A stretch of DNA of 13,729 bases from CAZJTL01 sp964548905. GTDB lineage: Bacteria > Cyanobacteriota > Cyanobacteriia > Cyanobacteriales > Xenococcaceae. The notes below the pieces were generated by a model that saw only the letters and a list, made by a program, of their open reading frames with translations, was not told where the DNA came from and ran no database searches. Of this stretch, positions 1 through 6,907 are shown piece by piece. The stretch's first letter is position 1. Every line of letters starts with the position of its first letter. A program made the position numbers and the translations under genes. The stretch is taken from contig CAZJTL010000143.1 in the NCBI GenBank assembly GCA_964548905.1, forward strand, positions 1-13,729, read 5' to 3'.

Positions 1-72
1 ATTTTCTTGGGCTGGAAACTCTCTCAGAATCAACTTGTGTGTACACGGTAGCCTTTTTTAGGAGGGAAGCAT

Positions 73-174
73 ATGAGATTAAATCTCGGTGATGAATATG
101 TAGACAAAGTATTTTCTCAATTTTCTAAAGAAAAACAAGGTGAGGCGATCGTTGGTTGTTATGCACCAAATTAA
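73..174 (+). CDS. Possible 33-residue small protein of unknown function
   Basis: A short ORF begins with ATG at 73 and is preceded by a perfect Shine-Dalgarno AGGAGG at 60-65 with a 7-base spacer, the best ribosome site in the window. An in-frame TAG at 49-51 closes the frame upstream, so this is not the tail of a longer gene. The predicted peptide starts MRLNLGDEYVDKV and ends GCYAPN. It is hydrophilic, with no signal peptide or membrane segment. I do not recognise it. A 13-base inverted repeat (GAGATT-A-AATCTC, 75-87) lies on the first codons and could fold over the initiation region. The ORF may be real, or it may be the relic of a larger gene whose 5' part lies outside the window. The only strong argument for translation is the ribosome site. 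Confidence 0.35.
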   Translation: MRLNLGDEYVDKVFSQFSKEKQGEAIVGCYAPN

Positions 175-227
175 ATTATTATTTTGTATTATTTTGGCAA
201 TTCTCTAAATTTAGAAGCGATCGCCTT

Positions 228-632
228 TCAAATAGGTTTTACTATATCCCCGACTTCAGGTTCATCGAAAGGCAATAAAGACTCTGACTCTACTACTTGC
301 TGTTCAGAAGGGAACAGAGAAGCTCCATAGAGAGATTTATTAAATTTTGTACTTTCGATTTTCTTTCTATCTGATTCAATAGTAGACATTTTTTCTTGAA
401 TATGAATTACTTTTCCAGTTCCTTTAACTATTTCTAAATAACCCAAAGATTCACCAGTATTAGGATCGGTGATTTCTTCATCACTTAAACAATAAACTAA
501 TATTCTTTGACCAACTCTGATTCCTTGTTCAGAACCTCTATTAATAGCAAGTTTGTAATTGTTAATAACTTTAACAACATTTGCAGGAAATATTTGCTGA
601 TGTACTTGGGGGTTTTCTGTAGAACTAGTCAT
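228..632 (-). CDS. Small soluble protein, FlgT C-terminal-like beta domain (hypothetical)
   Basis: A 134-residue protein with no signal peptide or membrane segment. Residues 18-82 (NVVKVINNYKLAINRG, then GSEQGIRVGQ, then a segment with TDPNTGESLGYLEIVKG) and the end PEVGDIVKPI have the layout of the small beta-barrel seen at the C-terminus of FlgT and in related bacterial domains. In that layout a strand is followed by NxG-x(2)-GIRVGQ, a DP.TGE.LG turn, and a terminal GD.V motif. This is a fold resemblance, not proof of a flagellar role, and cyanobacteria lack flagella. It is the second gene of a pair, 35 bases downstream of the membrane-protein gene at 668-1207, so the two are probably co-transcribed. 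The ribosome site is weak (TAAGAAA). The reading frame contains no HIP1 octamer, although one lies just past its stop at 217-224. Function unknown. Confidence 0.75.
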   Translation of the reverse strand: MTSSTENPQVHQQIFPANVVKVINNYKLAINRGSEQGIRVGQRILVYCLSDEEITDPNTGESLGYLEIVKGTGKVIHIQEKMSTIESDRKKIESTKFNKSLYGASLFPSEQQVVESESLLPFDEPEVGDIVKPI

Positions 633-667
633 TTTCTTATTTAGCTTTAAGGTGAATTAAAAAGGCT

Positions 668-1207
668 TTATATCATATCCCTAGTAATGATCGGTTTTAC
701 GACAGTTCTCTGCAAAATTCTAGTATCATTATTAGCTAATTTCTCTAAAATATCTTGATAAACAGGGTTAGGTTTCTCAATTAATGCCTGAATCTTGTCA
801 TCGCTTTGTATTGTTAAAATTACAGCTAATCCGATAAAAACTTCATATCCATCATCGTCTTTATAATAAAAAGAAATATAGCTATCAGTAGCAAATAAAT
901 CAGAATATTCTAATAGACACCATATTTGCAAACCTAAATTTGATTGTCTCTTTTTGGCGACTAAAACTTTTGGAACTATACGACGTTTAACTTGTTTATA
1001 TTCTTCAAAAATTTTTCGAGCAGCTTTATAAATCGTCGCTATCACCAGTAAAGCTACAGAAATAACTATAATAATCCAATATAGAGGAATAGATGTTTTT
1101 GGTAAAATTACAGAAAATAAAATTGTAATTGCCAATGACAAAAATGCTAGCCAAAATCCTTGAATTTCCCAAAAGCTAGACCATATTAACTCCCAAAAAT
1201 TTTTCAT
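668..1207 (-). CDS. Two-helix membrane protein of unknown function
   Basis: A 179-residue protein. Two hydrophobic segments at about residues 16-35 and 41-61 form a hairpin in the membrane. A basic stretch at about 62-88 (KAARKIFEEYKQVKRR) follows and suggests that the C-terminal part is cytoplasmic. Residues 90-179 look like a mixed alpha/beta domain with a DDDGYEVFIGLAV segment. I do not recognise a family. It is the first gene of a two-gene minus-strand unit with the FlgT-like protein at 228-632, which suggests a membrane anchor and a soluble partner. Its start lies only 25 bases beyond the chlH terminator hairpin, and no strong Shine-Dalgarno precedes the ATG. I see no good promoter in the short gap, so it may depend on readthrough from chlH or on a weak AT-rich promoter. 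Confidence 0.72.
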   Translation of the reverse strand: MKNFWELIWSSFWEIQGFWLAFLSLAITILFSVILPKTSIPLYWIIIVISVALLVIATIYKAARKIFEEYKQVKRRIVPKVLVAKKRQSNLGLQIWCLLEYSDLFATDSYISFYYKDDDGYEVFIGLAVILTIQSDDKIQALIEKPNPVYQDILEKLANNDTRILQRTVVKPIITRDMI

Positions 1208-1231
1208 TTTTTTATCTATATATATCTATTA

Positions 1232-1256
1232 TAAAAGGCTGGTTAAATACCAGCCT
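1232..1256 (-). terminator. Rho-independent terminator of chlH
   Basis: On the minus strand a perfect 7-bp stem GGCTGGT/ACCAGCC with a 5-base ATTTA loop (1237-1255) extends by one A-T pair at 1236/1256 and runs directly into TTTT. It lies 38 bases past the chlH stop codon and 25 bases before the start of the next minus-strand gene. It should therefore separate chlH from the downstream gene pair, perhaps incompletely because the T tract is short. Confidence 0.75.
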
Positions 1257-1293
1257 CTTAATTTAAGCGATTCTAGTTATCAAAGCGATTTTT

Positions 1294-4200
1294 CTATTCA
1301 ATCCCTTCAATCCGATCCTCAACCTCTTGATACAACTCACGCAAGCGATCGAGATTTTCTTGACTGGTTTCCCAATAACCACGACCGTTTACTTCGAGTA
1401 AAGTACCAACCATCTTGCGGAAGGAATTGGGATTCATATTCATCAGACGCTTACACATTTCCTCGTCTTCGACGAAAGTAGTATTGACATCTTCATAAAC
1501 CCAATTATCTACCGCGTCGGCGGTTGCTGACCAACCCATTGTATTTACCAAACGCTTGGAAAGTTCTCTTACACCTTCATAACCATGACTCAACATACCT
1601 TCATACCATTTCGGATTGAGTAATTTGGTACGTGCATCCAAACGAACGGTTTCGGAAAGAGTGCGAACTTGGGCGTTAGCAGTGGTAGTATCTGCAATGT
1701 AAGCATTAGGTTTCTTACCGTCGCCGCGCAGACTAGAAACTACTTTGGTGGGATCGGAATCGAAGTAATGAGATACATCAGTCAAGCTAATCTCAGAAGA
1801 ATCGAGATTTTGGAAAGTAGCATCCGCAGTTTTTAATGCAGACTCAAATACTTGACGATTTTCGCTCATAATGCCTGGATTGTCTGAATCGAAAGCAAAA
1901 GATTTACGATTCAAATACATATCCTGTAGTTCTTTTTCTTCTTCCCAAGCGCTATTTTCGACAGCAAGGTTAATGTTAGAAGAGTATGAACCAGAAGCAT
2001 TGGAGAAGATGCGAGTAGCTGCTTGACGTAGGTTAATACCCATTTCCTCTGCTTGTTCTAAGGCATGTTTGCGAACGAAGTTCATTGATAGGGGTTCTTC
2101 TGCTTCTGCTGCCATTTTCACTGCTTGGTCGAGTAAATTCATCTGATTGATGAACAGATCGCGGAATACACCAGAACAGTTAACTACAACATCGATACGA
2201 GGACGACCTAATTCTTCAAGGGTAATTAATTCGAGTTTATTCACCCGTCCCAAAGCATCGGCTACTGGTTTGACTCCAACCATCCAAAGGATTTGCGCTA
2301 GAGATTCGCCGTAAGTTTTGATGTTGTCGGTTCCCCAGAGAACACAGGCGATCGTCTCAGGATAGTTACCGCCATTATCTTCTTTCTGACGGGCAATCAA
2401 GCGATCGACTACGATTTTAGCGGATTTAACTGCTGCTAGGGTAGGAATCGACTGAGGATCTAAAGCGTGGATGTTTTTACCTGTAGGCAATACATTGGGG
2501 TTGCGAATCGGATCGCCACCAGGGCCGGGTAATACGTATTCTCCTTCTAACGCTTTCAGGAGTCCGCCTAATTCATTATCGGCACAAATTTGTTCGAGAC
2601 AGAATTCAAGATACTCAAATAAAGGTTTGAGGGCATCTGTATCGACGTTTTTGTAACCAGATTGATGTAAGGATTCTACCCAAGGCGCTTTTTTGCCAAG
2701 ATTGAAGAAATTTAGCTTGGAAATCATGGAAACACGACCTTCAGCGTTTACTTGTGCTGTAACTAGGGAGGCAACAGCAGCGCGAGTAGCTTGGGTAATA
2801 TCCTGTAAGAGTTGTACGTCTTTAAGGACTCCTTTATCGTTATTCTGATAAATTTCGTCAATATTTCTGTAAATACTGTTAGCAATGATGCGAGGTAAAG
2901 AAAGAATGCCATCTTCTTCGCGATCGAGACTGGCAATATTTACTAAAGTAGCGATCGCCTCTTCTGCTGAGGGAGGTTTACCAACTACATGCAAACCACA
3001 AGGAAGCAAGCGCGATTCAATTTCCATCAGTTTTTTGTAAACCAAACCGATGATATTATCTCTTTCGCTTTGACTCATCTCTTTGGCATCTGTTTCTGGT
3101 AGGTTAATATCCTTGTCCAGATTCACCAAACGACATTTATCCATAATCGTATCGACGATCGCTACACCTCGTCCGCCATCTTTCAGGGTTTGATAGGAAG
3201 CAATCAATTCGTTTAACTCTTGCAAACCTTTATACAATCCAGCGTTTTCCGCAGGAGGAGTTAGGTAAGAAATAGTTTCGGCGTAACTGCGACGCTTAGC
3301 AATAGTTGCCTCAGATGGATTATTGGCGGCGTAGTAATAAATATTGGGAGTACTACCAATCAAATTATCTGGATAGCATTCTCCCGACATACCCATTTGT
3401 TTACCTGGCATGAATTCCAGAGAACCATGAGTACCGAAGTGCAAGACAGCATCAGCGTGCCAAACTTGTTCCAGATAGGTGTAGTAAGCAGCAAAACCAT
3501 GGTGAGGGGAAGCAGAACGAGAGAACAATAGTCTCATCGGATCGCCTTCGTAACCAAAGGTAGGTTGTACACCAATAAAGACGTTACCAAATTCCTTCCC
3601 GTAAACTAGCAAGTTTTGTCCGTCACTGTTGAGATGTCCTGGTGGTTGTCCCCAGTTTTCTTCTAGGCGTTCGGAATAGGGGGTGAGACGTTCGTATTCT
3701 TCAACGGACATCCGATAGGCAATATTTAACTCTGGACTTTGATATTGTGCTTGTGCATCGTGAATGACTGCTTCCATCAATTCTCTGGGAGATGCAGGCA
3801 AATCTTGCAGTTGATAACCGTTATTCTGAAGTGCTTTCATCACTTCGTAAATCGAACCAAATACGTCCAAATAAGCAGCAGTACCGACGTTTCCTTTGTC
3901 TGGAGGGAAACTGAAGACAGTAATGGCGACTTTCTTATCTAATTTTGGTTTTTTACGCAAATTTGCCCATTTCATTGCCCTCTGAGCGATCGCTTCGATG
4001 CGATCTTGCAGTGCGATCGCCCGTCCTGTCTCACCATCTCTACCAGAAAGTATAATTGGTTCGATCGCGCCGTCTAATTCGGGAATGGCAATTTGTAAGG
4101 CAACTTGAATCGGGTGCAGTCCTAAGTCACTTGCTTCCCATTCTTCTGTAGTTTGGAAGACTAGGGGTAAAGCGACCATATAGGGGCGATTCAAGCGCTT

Positions 4201-5298
4201 GAGGGATTCGATCGCCTTGGGATGATCTTGACGTGCGGGACCGCCGACCAAAGCAAATCCTGTCAAAGATACTACTATATCAACTAGAGAATGGGGATTA
4301 ATATCTTTTAGTCCTACTTCCCAGAAAAATTCGTCTACGGGTTTGGAAAAATCTAATCCTCCAGCGAAAACAGCAATTACTCTTGCTCCCATCGCTTCTA
4401 ATTCTTGTACCATTGCCACATAATGGGCATCATCTCCTGTGACTAGGTGAGTGCGTTGCAGAACTAGACCGACGCATGGCGCTAAAGGATCTTTTAAATC
4501 GCTGGAAATATCATCGCGACTGTTGTACCAATTGAGATATTCTTTGACATCCTCAAACATATTTGGCGCTAGAGGGTGCCAAACTCCCATATCTGGGTAA
4601 ACTACTGGATCTTTGTAAATTAGTACTTCTGATTTCTGATTTTTGGTTTCTGATTTATTAAAAACGTATTTATCCGCCAACATCAGCAGGAAGTTCTCTA
4701 AGTTATCAGCAGAACCACCCAACCAATATTGGAAACTGAGCATGAAATTGCGTGCATCTTGCGCTTTATCTATGGGTAGATATTTTAAAACTTGAGGTAA
4801 AGTCCGCAGTAACTTAAGCATCGCGTCTTGGAAAGATGCACCAGAGTTTTCTTTGCGCTTACGCATAAACTGGGCGATCGCGCTTTTCGATTGTCCTAGT
4901 TGCGCCATGGAAAAAGTTCCCATCTTATTGAGACGCATGACTTCAGGCATCGAGGGAAAGACAATCGCAGCATCTAAGCGATCGCGATGGGGACTAACTG
5001 CTGCAACTACCTTTTCAGCTAAATCTTCGATAAAAATTAGCGAAGCAATAAAAATATTGGCATCAGCAACCTTTGCTTTAAAGTTTTCATAATTCTCAGC
5101 ATCTCTTAACTCTTCAATTAAGTAACCAGATAGTTCGATCGCCAAATGAGGATTGCGATCGTTAATCGATCTAGCTGCTTCGGATAGAGTGCTTTGATAC
5201 TGAGGCTCTAACACGACATAGACCACCTTAAGTAAATTTCGTCCGTCGAGGGATTTTGGTGTTACATGACGAATGGTGGACTTGACGTGAGTGAACAT
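1294..5298 (-). CDS. chlH: Magnesium chelatase subunit H (ChlH)
   Basis: This is the large, porphyrin-binding subunit of magnesium chelatase. With ChlI and ChlD, and stimulated by GUN4, it inserts Mg2+ into protoporphyrin IX using ATP, the first committed step of chlorophyll synthesis, at or near the membrane. The protein is 1334 residues, the normal size for cyanobacterial ChlH. It begins MFTHVKSTIR and keeps the N-terminal block YVVLEPQYQS, the GYLIEELRD segment, and the CobN/ChlH signature FGTHGSLEFMPGK around residues 621-633, just after H620. The C-terminal block WSATADAVDNWVYED is also present, so the gene is complete. The start is supported by AAGGAG (5309-5314), 10 bases upstream of the ATG. 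An oddity is a heptamer repeat read in frame as residues 215-224. The gene is transcribed alone, with a terminator behind it and a 504-base divergent region in front. Confidence 0.97.
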   Translation of the reverse strand: MFTHVKSTIRHVTPKSLDGRNLLKVVYVVLEPQYQSTLSEAARSINDRNPHLAIELSGYLIEELRDAENYENFKAKVADANIFIASLIFIEDLAEKVVAAVSPHRDRLDAAIVFPSMPEVMRLNKMGTFSMAQLGQSKSAIAQFMRKRKENSGASFQDAMLKLLRTLPQVLKYLPIDKAQDARNFMLSFQYWLGGSADNLENFLLMLADKYVFNKSETKNQKSEVLIYKDPVVYPDMGVWHPLAPNMFEDVKEYLNWYNSRDDISSDLKDPLAPCVGLVLQRTHLVTGDDAHYVAMVQELEAMGARVIAVFAGGLDFSKPVDEFFWEVGLKDINPHSLVDIVVSLTGFALVGGPARQDHPKAIESLKRLNRPYMVALPLVFQTTEEWEASDLGLHPIQVALQIAIPELDGAIEPIILSGRDGETGRAIALQDRIEAIAQRAMKWANLRKKPKLDKKVAITVFSFPPDKGNVGTAAYLDVFGSIYEVMKALQNNGYQLQDLPASPRELMEAVIHDAQAQYQSPELNIAYRMSVEEYERLTPYSERLEENWGQPPGHLNSDGQNLLVYGKEFGNVFIGVQPTFGYEGDPMRLLFSRSASPHHGFAAYYTYLEQVWHADAVLHFGTHGSLEFMPGKQMGMSGECYPDNLIGSTPNIYYYAANNPSEATIAKRRSYAETISYLTPPAENAGLYKGLQELNELIASYQTLKDGGRGVAIVDTIMDKCRLVNLDKDINLPETDAKEMSQSERDNIIGLVYKKLMEIESRLLPCGLHVVGKPPSAEEAIATLVNIASLDREEDGILSLPRIIANSIYRNIDEIYQNNDKGVLKDVQLLQDITQATRAAVASLVTAQVNAEGRVSMISKLNFFNLGKKAPWVESLHQSGYKNVDTDALKPLFEYLEFCLEQICADNELGGLLKALEGEYVLPGPGGDPIRNPNVLPTGKNIHALDPQSIPTLAAVKSAKIVVDRLIARQKEDNGGNYPETIACVLWGTDNIKTYGESLAQILWMVGVKPVADALGRVNKLELITLEELGRPRIDVVVNCSGVFRDLFINQMNLLDQAVKMAAEAEEPLSMNFVRKHALEQAEEMGINLRQAATRIFSNASGSYSSNINLAVENSAWEEEKELQDMYLNRKSFAFDSDNPGIMSENRQVFESALKTADATFQNLDSSEISLTDVSHYFDSDPTKVVSSLRGDGKKPNAYIADTTTANAQVRTLSETVRLDARTKLLNPKWYEGMLSHGYEGVRELSKRLVNTMGWSATADAVDNWVYEDVNTTFVEDEEMCKRLMNMNPNSFRKMVGTLLEVNGRGYWETSQENLDRLRELYQEVEDRIEGIE
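4627..4654. repeat. Heptamer (STRR-type) repeat inside chlH
   Basis: Four consecutive 7-base units, TTCTGAT, TTCTGAT, TTTTGGT and TTCTGAT on the plus strand, lie inside the chlH reading frame. On the coding strand they are read as residues 215-224 (KSETKNQKSE), a polar, lysine-rich stretch between KYVFN and VLIYKDPVVYPD. Twenty-eight bases is not a multiple of three, so the flanks must have adjusted to keep the frame. The same style of 7-base repeat fills the intergenic regions at 6762-6952 and 8721-8978. Confidence 0.7.
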
Positions 5299-5335
5299 AA
5301 ACCTGATTCTCCTTGTCTGGGGCGATTAGCATCGG

Positions 5336-5371
5336 GTGTAGAGACGTTCTATAGAACGTTCGCATTCACAG
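5336..5371. repeat. Palindromic interspersed-repeat-like element in the chlH leader
   Basis: The core 5344-5359 is a perfect 16-base palindrome (ACGTTCTATAGAACGT) preceded by GTAGAG. This is the layout of a palindrome family common in cyanobacterial genomes (GTAGAGACGTT...AACGTCTCTAC). Here the right arm has diverged to TCGCATTCAC, so only the centre and the outer GTG/CAC bases still pair. It lies 38-73 bases upstream of the chlH start, inside the likely mRNA leader, where it could form a hairpin. The family assignment is from memory of such repeats and has not been searched. Confidence 0.5.
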
Positions 5372-5396
5372 CAAAGTCGAAAATTTGACTCTGCCT

Positions 5397-5424
5397 AATT
5401 TATGGCATACAAGTTATTTATCAA
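5397..5424 (-). promoter_or_regulatory. Weak candidate promoter for chlH
   Basis: On the minus strand TTGATA (5419-5424) is followed after 16 bases by TAAATT (5397-5402). This would start transcription near 5390 and give a leader of about 90 bases that includes the 5344-5359 palindrome. The match is only fair in very AT-rich DNA, and other starts are possible. Confidence 0.25.
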
Positions 5425-5562
5425 AAAATGCACTCAAAATATTGCTGAATCGATTTATTTGACACAATTTGATAAAAAAAAATAAATATTACTTTACAAA
5501 TATTGACATTTTTTAGAAGTTTTTACTCAGTTTAATCTAAACAAAAATTATTAATTTTTTTG

Positions 5563-5590
5563 TTGACAAAATAGATAAGATGTGTATAAA
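5563..5590 (+). promoter_or_regulatory. Sigma-70-type promoter for the desaturase
   Basis: A perfect -35 TTGACA (5563-5568), a 16-base spacer and a -10 TATAAA (5585-5590) preceded by TGTG. Transcription would start near 5597, leaving an untranslated leader of about 205 bases before the ATG at 5803. The -35 lies inside a small inverted repeat, TTTTGT-TG-ACAAAA (5558-5571), which could be an operator. Confidence 0.55.
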
Positions 5591-5592
5591 AA

Positions 5593-5694
5593 AGTTTTGG
5601 TATCTTGACCGAAAACTAATCTCTTTGGGTTAATACTGTAAAAGTTCACATTGATATTCCTAATCAAATACGTAAACAAAAGATTTTTACAGTA
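5593..5694 (+). promoter_or_regulatory. Structured leader of the desaturase mRNA
   Basis: Two inverted repeats lie at the predicted 5' end of the transcript. The first, 5593-5617, pairs AGTTTTGGT with ACCGAAAACT around a 6-base loop, with one bulged base. The second pairs TACTGTAAAA (5634-5643) perfectly with TTTTACAGTA (5685-5694) across a 41-base loop. The remaining leader to 5802 shows no ORF or obvious Shine-Dalgarno. The spacing suggests an RNA element or a regulator-binding region. I do not recognise a known riboswitch. Confidence 0.35.
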
Positions 5695-5802
5695 AATTCT
5701 TTAAAGACAGTAGGCATCTCTTGCTAATTGTCTAATTTTTATCTATTGCTATGGTGCATTAGAGACAAATAGTCAACTGCCAAAATATTCGCAGATAAAA
5801 TT

Positions 5803-6759
5803 ATGTCATCAGATTCTTACTGGCACATCGAACGAAGCAAAAAAATTTTGGAGGAACATCCCCAAATCAAAGATTATTTTGGCAATTATCCTTTGTCTTT
5901 GGTACCAATCCTATTGCTTGTTTGCCTGCAATGGTTGATGGCATGGCTAGTTAAAGACTTACCTTGGTGGATGGTGGGGTTAACCTCTTTTTTGGTTGGG
6001 CAATTTATTTTACACGCTTTAGCTACATTTATTCATGAAGGCGCACACAATCTTATCCTAAAAGGTCGTTTCGGTTCTATTTTCTCTTTATTGGCGATCG
6101 AATTGGGCACTCTTTCTTTTGGGAAATCATTAAGCTATGCTGCCAAGCATGGACCATCTCATCATCTGTATTTAAATGACTATCTTCAGGATTACGAATG
6201 GTGGGATCTCAAGCAAGCGGAGTTTTTGAGCAAGAATATTTTTTGGAGAATTGTACAAGCAATCTTGCATCTTTTCCCTGGTGGTTTAGTGATTTGGGAT
6301 TTAATCATCGATCGCCTGGTAAAATCTGATGATTGTCGTCAAATTAAAGCTGCTAACAAACCAATGATAGCCAAGCTATTATTAATTGCTAATAGTTTAA
6401 TTCTCTATACTTTGGCATGGTTGTTAATGGGTTGGAAAGCACCACTGTATTTTTTTTGGAGTTTATCTTGGATGGTAGGCAATTGGGGTATAACCTTTAG
6501 CGGACAATCAATCTCCGAACATCATATATACCAGCAAGGAAAAACATATTCTACCTACCATTGGACGAATATCTTATTTTTCAATACTGGTTATCACGAC
6601 GAACATCACACTTTTCCTAACATAGCCTGGATTCATCTACCAAAGCTCAAACGCATTGCCCCAGAATACTTTACCAATGACAGCCCGTATTCATACTTCC
6701 ATTGGTGGTGGCTATGGGCAAAGTCGATTTTTCAGCCTTCTCGATACAATCGATATTGA
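5803..6759 (+). CDS. Membrane fatty-acid desaturase of the sphingolipid delta-4 desaturase (DES) type
   Basis: A 318-residue integral membrane di-iron desaturase. The three histidine boxes are complete: HEGAH (78-82), HGPSHH (116-121) and HDEHH (265-269), plus EHH at 239-241. Hydrophobic helices lie at about 31-50, 57-77, 191-209 and 212-232. The C-terminal block ISEHHIYQQGKTYS, then NTGYHDEHHTFPNI, then LPKLKRIAPEYF matches the hallmark of dihydroceramide delta-4 desaturases (SEH...ETYSYYG, NVGYHNEHHDFPNI, RKIAPEYY). It is closer to that family than to cyanobacterial acyl-lipid desaturases such as DesA or DesC. The reaction would be O2- and electron-dependent introduction of a double bond into an acyl or long-chain-base group. 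The true substrate is unknown, since sphingolipids are not usual in cyanobacteria. No strong Shine-Dalgarno precedes the ATG. A good promoter and a long leader lie upstream. Confidence 0.85.
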   Translation: MSSDSYWHIERSKKILEEHPQIKDYFGNYPLSLVPILLLVCLQWLMAWLVKDLPWWMVGLTSFLVGQFILHALATFIHEGAHNLILKGRFGSIFSLLAIELGTLSFGKSLSYAAKHGPSHHLYLNDYLQDYEWWDLKQAEFLSKNIFWRIVQAILHLFPGGLVIWDLIIDRLVKSDDCRQIKAANKPMIAKLLLIANSLILYTLAWLLMGWKAPLYFFWSLSWMVGNWGITFSGQSISEHHIYQQGKTYSTYHWTNILFFNTGYHDEHHTFPNIAWIHLPKLKRIAPEYFTNDSPYSYFHWWWLWAKSIFQPSRYNRY

Positions 6760-6761
6760 CA

Positions 6762-6786
6762 GGGATTAGGGGCTAGGGGTTAGGGG
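6762..6786 (+). repeat. TTAGGGG-type heptamer repeat with G-quadruplex pattern
   Basis: Four G runs at 6762-6764, 6769-6772, 6776-6779 and 6783-6786 are separated by loops ATTA, CTA and TTA. This is a 7-base tandem repeat and also fits the G-quadruplex pattern G3+N1-7. It starts two bases after the desaturase stop codon, so it would lie in the 3' end of that mRNA on the sense strand. Confidence 0.7.
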
Positions 6787-6787
6787 A

Positions 6788-6827
6788 AAGTAGGAAGTAG
6801 CAAGTAGCGAGTAGCAAGTAGCAAGTA
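6788..6827. repeat. AAGTAGC heptamer array
   Basis: Nearly six 7-base units of AAGTAGC, with single changes to AAGTAGG and GAGTAGC. The last unit forms a 7-bp hairpin with the following bases (AGCAAGT 6820-6826, ACTTGCT 6833-6839, AAAAAA loop). No T tract follows, so it is a poor terminator. Confidence 0.8.
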
Positions 6828-6840
6828 AAAAAACTTGCTT

Positions 6841-6866
6841 ACTTTAGACTTTAGACTTCAGACTTT
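6841..6866. repeat. ACTTTAG heptamer array
   Basis: About 3.7 units: ACTTTAG twice, ACTTCAG once, then ACTTT. Period exactly seven. Part of a run of five different heptamer arrays between the desaturase and the next gene. Confidence 0.75.
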
Positions 6867-6871
6867 AAAAA

Positions 6872-6906
6872 CTTCTGCCCTTGCCTTCTGCCCTCTGCCT
6901 TCTTGC
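6872..6906. repeat. CTTCTGC heptamer array
   Basis: About five degenerate units (CTTCTGC, CCTTGC, CTTCTGC, CCTCTGC, CTTCTTGC), two of them off by one base in length. The same unit type recurs at 8951-8978, again just upstream of a gene start. Confidence 0.7.
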
Positions 6907-6907
6907 A

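Noticed and set aside
1..72. Open frame at the left edge ending at 93-95, read as the tail of an upstream gene
   Set aside because: About 30 codons are visible and they match nothing I recognise. All three frames are open for a while in so short a stretch, so there is no support for a gene.
1228..1233. TATAAT on the minus strand just before the 668-1207 gene
   Set aside because: No -35 at proper spacing, and it overlaps the T tract of the chlH terminator. It would leave a leader of only about 14 bases.
2471..5092. Three plus-strand ORFs of 61-79 codons within chlH
   Set aside because: All are opposite a continuous, conserved ChlH reading frame and have no start signals.
5503..5508. A second TTGACA in the chlH-desaturase gap
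   Set aside because: No acceptable -10 lies 15-19 bases downstream. The promoter at 5563-5590 is clearly better.
6820..6839. 7-bp hairpin considered as the desaturase terminator
   Set aside because: It arises from neighbouring heptamer units and is not followed by a T tract.
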